Source: Microbispora sp. H11081
Lineage (GTDB): Bacteria; Actinomycetota; Actinomycetes; Streptosporangiales; Streptosporangiaceae
Length of the DNA stretch: 64,000 bases
Direction of reading: 5' to 3'
Assembly: GCF_012999535.1 (NCBI RefSeq)
Contig: NZ_JABBWV010000002.1
Span: forward strand, 682,001-746,000
Made by a program: the position numbers and the translations under genes. The notes beneath the pieces are model-generated. The model was not told the DNA's origin, did no database searches, and was given only the letters and a program-made list of their open reading frames with translations. This document shows, piece after piece, positions 60,111 through 64,000 of this stretch; the stretch's first letter is position 1, and each line of letters opens with the position of its first letter.

Positions 60111-61586
60111 GTGTCCCTAACAGAACAACGGCCCAGCGTCGTCAACGCCGCGCTGGCCGCGGACCGGCTCGGCGTGCCGTCCATCGTGTTCTTCGTCGTC
60201 TCCGCGGCGGCGCCGCTGATGGTCGTCGCCGGTTCGGTTCCGACGGCGTACACGGTGACGGGCGTCATCGGCATCCCGTTCGCGTTCCTGCTGCTGGGCG
60301 CGATCTTCGCGCTGTTCGCCGTCGGCTACGTGACGATGGCCAGGCACGTGGTGAACGCGGGCGCCTTCTACGCCTACGCCGCCCAGGGGCTCGGCCGGAC
60401 CCAGGGAGTCGCCACCGCCTGGGTGGCGCTGCTGGCCTACAACGCGCTGCAACTCGGCCTCTACGGCATCATCGGATCGGCCGCTGAGCCGCTGCTGGTC
60501 GACTGGTTCGGCGCGTCGCCCCCGTGGTGGGTGATCGCGCTCGTGGCCTGGGCGCTGACCGGCGTGCTCGGACTGCTGCGGGTGGACGTCAACGGGAAGA
60601 TCCTGTCGGTGCTGCTGATCAGTGAGATCGCCATCGTGCTGCTGTTCGACCTCGGCGACGTGACGCACGCCGGCCCGGCCGGCCTCAGCTTCGAGGGCTT
60701 CAGCCCCGGCGCGCTGTTCGTGCCAGGAGTGGGCGCCGCGCTCGCCACCGTCGTCGCGGGCTTCGCCGGCATCGAGTCGTCGGTGGTCTTCGCCGAGGAG
60801 TCCAAGGACCGCCTCAAGACCGTGCCGATCGCCACCTACCTGGGCATCGCGATCATCGCCCTGCTGTACTCGTTCTCCGCCTGGGCGCAGACGGTGCCGA
60901 CCGGGCCTGACGGAATCGTCAAGGCATCCTCAGAGCAGGGGACCGAGCTCATCTTCAACCAGGCCGCCGACCACCTGGGCTCGGCCGTCTCCACGATCGG
61001 CGCCGTGCTGTTCGTGACGAGCAGCGTCGCCTGCATGATCGCCTTCCACAACACCACGGCCCGCTACATCTTCGCCCTGGGCCGGGAGAACGTCCTCCCC
61101 TCGGTCTTCGGCCGCACCTCGGCCCGCACCGCCGCCCCGATCGCCGGGTCGCTGCTGCAGACGGTGCTCGGGCTGATCGTGATCAGCGTGTACGCGATCT
61201 CCGGTCTCGACCCGGTCACCAAGATGTTCTTCATCTTCGGCACCTTCGGCGGCCTCGGGCTGCTGACCCTGCTCACCGTCACCTCGATCTCGGTGATCGT
61301 GTTCTTCTCCCGCGACCCGCGGGGGGAGACGACCTGGCGCACCCGCTTCGCCCCGGCCCTGGCGATCCTGGCGCTCTGCGTGATCATCGGGCTCACCCTG
61401 GTCAACTTCGACACGGTCCTCGGGGTCGAGCCCGACTCGGTCCTCCGCTGGATCCTGCCCGGCATCTTCGTCGTCGCGATCATCCTCGGCGTCATCTGGG
61501 CCCGGGTGCTGAAGTCGACCCGGCCCGAGGTGTACGCCAACATCGGGCTCGGCGCGCGGGCCGCCGGCGGAGGCGTCGGCAAATGA
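60111..61586 (+). CDS. APC-superfamily amino acid/amine permease
   Basis: A 491-residue permease with about twelve membrane helices. The first helix carries VFFVVSAAAPLMVVAGSVPTAYTVTG, the substrate-loop type region of APC carriers; ATVVAGFAGIESSVVFAEESKD (TM6) and CMIAFHNTTARYIFALGREN are also typical. GTG at 60111 follows GGAGTTCCAG. The acetyltransferase gene overlaps its stop (ATGA), hinting at import and acetylation of an amine substrate (inference). Confidence 0.9.
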   Translation: MSLTEQRPSVVNAALAADRLGVPSIVFFVVSAAAPLMVVAGSVPTAYTVTGVIGIPFAFLLLGAIFALFAVGYVTMARHVVNAGAFYAYAAQGLGRTQGVATAWVALLAYNALQLGLYGIIGSAAEPLLVDWFGASPPWWVIALVAWALTGVLGLLRVDVNGKILSVLLISEIAIVLLFDLGDVTHAGPAGLSFEGFSPGALFVPGVGAALATVVAGFAGIESSVVFAEESKDRLKTVPIATYLGIAIIALLYSFSAWAQTVPTGPDGIVKASSEQGTELIFNQAADHLGSAVSTIGAVLFVTSSVACMIAFHNTTARYIFALGRENVLPSVFGRTSARTAAPIAGSLLQTVLGLIVISVYAISGLDPVTKMFFIFGTFGGLGLLTLLTVTSISVIVFFSRDPRGETTWRTRFAPALAILALCVIIGLTLVNFDTVLGVEPDSVLRWILPGIFVVAIILGVIWARVLKSTRPEVYANIGLGARAAGGGVGK

Positions 61587-62173
61587 CGACCGAGATCACC
61601 CGGATCACGGACGCGGAGGCCGCGGGCGGGCTCATCGCCGACACGTTCCACGTCGACGAGATCACCAGGTGGCTCATCCCCCGGGCGGAGGACCGCCTGC
61701 CCATGCAGCGGCGGTTCTTCACGATGTGGGCCGGGCACGCGCTGGAGCACGGCGACGTGTACGGCATCCGCGAATCGGGCGAACTGGTGGGTGCGGCGGT
61801 CTGGTTCACCGCGCCGTTCCCCGAGATCCCCGGAGAGCAGGAGACAATCGAGTCGTTCGCGGGGGACAACGCCGGACGCTACCGCGTCCTCGGCGAGTTG
61901 ATGGGCAAGACCCACCCCCAGGAGCCGCACCACTACCTGGCGTTCATCGCCCTGGAGCGGGGGAGGACCGGCCGCGGCCTCGGCAGCCTGCTGCTGGAGG
62001 AGCACCACCGCAGGCTCGACGCCGAGAGAATCCCCGCCTACCTCGAAGCCAGCAGCGAGGCGAGCAGGCGGCTCTATCTCCGCCACGGTTACACCGACAT
62101 GCCGGAACCGCTCCGGATCCCCGGCGGCCCGCTCATGTTCCCGATGTGGCGCGAGCCCCGCTCGGCCGGATGA
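61583..62173 (+). CDS. GNAT-family N-acetyltransferase
   Basis: A 196-residue acetyltransferase. The acetyl-CoA binding motif A is HYLAFIALERGRTGRGLGSLLLEEH (R/Q-x-x-G-x-G/A type), followed by YLEASSEASRRLYLRHGYTD (motif B). ATG at 61583 overlaps the permease stop. Acceptor substrate unknown. Confidence 0.9.
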   Translation: MTTEITRITDAEAAGGLIADTFHVDEITRWLIPRAEDRLPMQRRFFTMWAGHALEHGDVYGIRESGELVGAAVWFTAPFPEIPGEQETIESFAGDNAGRYRVLGELMGKTHPQEPHHYLAFIALERGRTGRGLGSLLLEEHHRRLDAERIPAYLEASSEASRRLYLRHGYTDMPEPLRIPGGPLMFPMWREPRSAG

Positions 62174-62187
62174 CACCTCGCGGACGG

Positions 62188-62216
62188 GACGGGCGGCCGC
62201 TCAGCCGCCGCCCGTC
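62188..62216. terminator. hairpin between convergent GNAT and GntR genes
   Basis: GACGGGCGGC (62188-62197) pairs exactly with GCCGCCCGTC (62207-62216) around a 9-nt loop. The right arm lies in the last codons of the GntR gene. Confidence 0.65.
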
Positions 62217-62461
62217 TCCTCCGCCCGGGTGGACACGTACGCACCCCGGCCCTCGACCGTGTAGACGAGGCCCTCGCGGCTGAGGATCTCCACGGCGCGC
62301 CGCACGTCCTCGGGGGTGCATCCCTGCTCGCGCGCGAGGCGCTCCTCCGGCGGAAGGGGACAGTCGGGCTCGATCCGGCCCCGCACGATCTCCTCGCGGA
62401 GCATCGCCGCGAGCCGCCGGTGCGCCGGGACCGGCTCGTCCGTATCACTGGTGACGGCCAC
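62201..62461 (-). CDS. GntR-type winged-helix regulator, DNA-binding domain only
   Basis: An 86-residue protein consisting of a GntR winged helix: AHRRLAAMLREEIVRGRIEP, LPPEERLAREQGCTPEDVRRAVEIL and LVYTVEGRGAYVS. No effector domain follows, so it is a minimal regulator. GTG at 62461 is chosen on the family N-terminus and a preceding GGGCAGGGGTGGGG. It lies 74 nt after the MFS gene on the same strand and may regulate it. Confidence 0.82.
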   Translation of the reverse strand: MAVTSDTDEPVPAHRRLAAMLREEIVRGRIEPDCPLPPEERLAREQGCTPEDVRRAVEILSREGLVYTVEGRGAYVSTRAEETGGG

Positions 62462-62535
62462 GCCCCACCCCTGCCCGGCGTCATCGGCTCCAACCCTGGC
62501 CCGTGCCCACGTCGGGGCGACCCGGCACCGCCCGA

Positions 62536-63843
62536 TCACCGCTCCCGGGGCTCTGATCGGGTGGCCGCGGCTTCCGGGCCCGCGACAGGCTCCGGTACGG
62601 CTTCCGGCGCGGGCTCCGGCGCCGGTTCCGGCACTGGCCGCGGGCCGGGTTCCGGCCGGGGAGAGCGCAGCGCCGGCGCGGCGAGTGCCACGAACAACGC
62701 GAGCACGGCGGGCACCAGCAACGCGTGCGGAAGGGTGACGACCTCGGCCAGGCCGCCGATGACGACGGGGCCGGCGAGGAAGCCGGTGTAGCCGAGGCTC
62801 GCGACGGCGGCGAGCGCGCGGCCCGACTGGGCGGGGTCGCGGTGGCCGGCTGCCGAGAACACCTGGGGGACGATGCACGACAGGCCCGCGCCGAACAGCC
62901 CGAACCCCGCCACCCCTGCGACGGGATGAGCGATGAGGATCCCGGCGGCGAGGCCCACTCCGGCCAGCCCTCCGCACCAGCGGACCAGCATGACCGGCCC
63001 CAGCCGGGCGGCGAGGCGGTCCCCGGCGAACCGGCCGGCCGTCATCATGATCGAGAACGCGGCGTACGCGGCCGCGGCGAAGCCGGGGGAGGAGCCCAGG
63101 TCGTCGCGCAGGTAGACAGAACTCCAGTCGGCCGCGGCGCCTTCCCCGATCATGCAGCAGAAGCCGAGGACGCCGAGGAACAGCACGGCGCTGTTGACCC
63201 GCCGCCTCCTGCCCGCCAGGCCCGGGGCGGGGGACGCGCCCAGCCCGGCTTCACGGTGCGGGACGTCGCGGAGGGCCCAGCGGGCGCTCAGGAGGGCGAT
63301 GAGCAGGATCACCGCGCCCATCGCCGCGAAGGTCGCCTCCGGGCTCACCTCCGCGTGGGCGAACAGGCCGCCCGCGGACGCGCCCGCGAACCCGCCGACG
63401 CTGAACACCGCGTGGAAGGACGACATGATCGGCCTGCCGTAGGCCCGCTCGACCACGACGGCGTTGGCGTTCATGGCCACGTCGAGGGTGCCGTGCACCG
63501 CGCCGAACGCGAACAGGGAGAGCGCCAGCGCCGGCAGGTTCGGCATGTAGGCGGGGAACACCAGGACGAGGCCCTGGACGACGGCCATCGGCAGCATGGT
63601 CCGGTAGCTGCCGTAACGGTCGACCAGCCGGCCGACGACCTGCATGCCGGTGATGGCGCCGGCCGCGATGCCGAGCAGCCCCAGGCTGAGCGTGCCGTCG
63701 CTCAGCCCCAGATCGGCCTTGATGGCGGGGATCCTGCTGGTCCACGTGCCGATGGCCATGCCGGACAGCAGGAACAGTCCGTAGACGGCCACCCGGGCGC
63801 GCAGGAGCGCCTGGGAGGCGGGGGCGGACAGAGCGGTGGTCAT
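62536..63843 (-). CDS. MFS transporter
   Basis: A 435-residue major facilitator protein with twelve predicted helices. GMAIGTWTSRIPAIKADLGLSDG in TM1 and GRLVDRYGSYRTML (loop 2-3 motif A) resemble FucP/YbjJ-like carriers; SGRALAAVASLGYTGFLAGPVVIG is TM11. The tail after about 395 is a Pro/Glu-rich repeat (EPGPRPVPEPAPEPAPEA) with no membrane role. ATG at 63843. Substrate unknown. Confidence 0.9.
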   Translation of the reverse strand: MTTALSAPASQALLRARVAVYGLFLLSGMAIGTWTSRIPAIKADLGLSDGTLSLGLLGIAAGAITGMQVVGRLVDRYGSYRTMLPMAVVQGLVLVFPAYMPNLPALALSLFAFGAVHGTLDVAMNANAVVVERAYGRPIMSSFHAVFSVGGFAGASAGGLFAHAEVSPEATFAAMGAVILLIALLSARWALRDVPHREAGLGASPAPGLAGRRRRVNSAVLFLGVLGFCCMIGEGAAADWSSVYLRDDLGSSPGFAAAAYAAFSIMMTAGRFAGDRLAARLGPVMLVRWCGGLAGVGLAAGILIAHPVAGVAGFGLFGAGLSCIVPQVFSAAGHRDPAQSGRALAAVASLGYTGFLAGPVVIGGLAEVVTLPHALLVPAVLALFVALAAPALRSPRPEPGPRPVPEPAPEPAPEAVPEPVAGPEAAATRSEPRER

Positions 63844-63922
63844 GGCGTGCTCCTCGGGGGCACTTGAGGGTTAGGGCCCGAAGGTTCTTCTGTGTCGCCA
63901 CGCGCCCGCTCGCACTGTCCGC

Positions 63923-63946
63923 GTGGTGCTCACTGTGGTGCTCACT
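63923..63946. repeat. 12-nt tandem direct repeat
   Basis: GTGGTGCTCACT is present twice in direct tandem in the 157 nt before the MFS gene. No gene could be supported in the remaining sequence to the window end. Confidence 0.85.
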
Positions 63947-64000
63947 GTCGCGTACTCACCTGCGCACGCGGCGGGAGAGGTGGAAGAGGCGACGCTCAGG

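Noticed and set aside
1-64000. Search for CRISPR arrays, tRNA/rRNA genes, IS elements or prophage
   Set aside because: No spaced repeats of CRISPR type, no tRNA cloverleaf sequence, transposase or integrase motif was seen; repeats present are short tandem slippage repeats.
63951-64000. Possible gene beginning at the window end
   Set aside because: Too short to show codon bias, start signal or homology on either strand.

Overview
The window is about 64 kb of very GC-rich DNA with strong third-position G/C bias, frequent GTG/TTG starts, ATGA/GTGA stop-start overlaps and mycothiol-era actinobacterial gene families (universal stress proteins, SPW-repeat protein, GPP34 protein, ECF sigma factor). 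It is chromosomal DNA of a filamentous actinomycete. A family-level guess (Streptosporangiaceae-like) is inference only. No rRNA, tRNA, CRISPR array, transposase, integrase or phage gene was seen, and no stretch longer than 300 bases lacks a gene.

Layout. (1) 1-5.35 kb: 4-hydroxybenzoate/protocatechuate degradation operon pobA-pcaHGBDC on the minus strand, all genes overlapping, with a divergent IclR regulator. (2) 5.36-19.2 kb: a hypoxia/dormancy-type island. A near-canonical DosR box precedes a group 3b-type NAD(P)-linked [NiFe]-hydrogenase (hydBGDA plus maturation protease). It is followed by an OsmC protein, a DosS/DosT-type heme kinase with both heme-pocket residues, two universal stress proteins, two CBS-domain proteins and a metallo-beta-lactamase-fold hydrolase. 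No DosR regulator gene is in the window. A lipoprotein and a GH51 arabinofuranosidase behind a LacI-type operator sit inside this island. (3) 19.2-31.4 kb: mixed housekeeping and stress genes: secreted protein, ECF sigma factor whose Shine-Dalgarno lies in a perfect hairpin, VOC protein, YceI, sirtuin, aldo/keto reductase, polyprenyl synthase, TPP-dependent oxidase, a two-component system, membrane proteins and an ATP-dependent DNA ligase. (4) 31.5-38.4 kb: ABC-2 exporter with its own two-component system, a toxin-antitoxin pair coupled to an SGNH hydrolase, two membrane proteins and an SDR.

(5) 38.4-48.2 kb: a hopanoid operon hpnC-hpnD-hpnE-shc-[hpnG-ispH fusion]-hpnH, with a polysaccharide deacetylase and a galactolipid-synthase-like glycosyltransferase upstream. 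HpnC/D/E make squalene from farnesyl diphosphate, Shc cyclises it, HpnH adds adenosine and HpnG removes adenine; the fused IspH domain supplies C5 isoprenoid units. (6) 49.7-55.8 kb: an overlapping operon for a polar amino-acid ABC importer, an N-acyl-D-amino-acid deacylase and a serine hydrolase of beta-lactamase fold without an export signal, followed by a LysR regulator. This looks like D-amino-acid or peptidoglycan-fragment scavenging. (7) 55.9-64 kb: pentapeptide-repeat membrane protein, SDR, small membrane proteins, GPP34 protein, APC permease with an acetyltransferase, GntR regulator and an MFS transporter.
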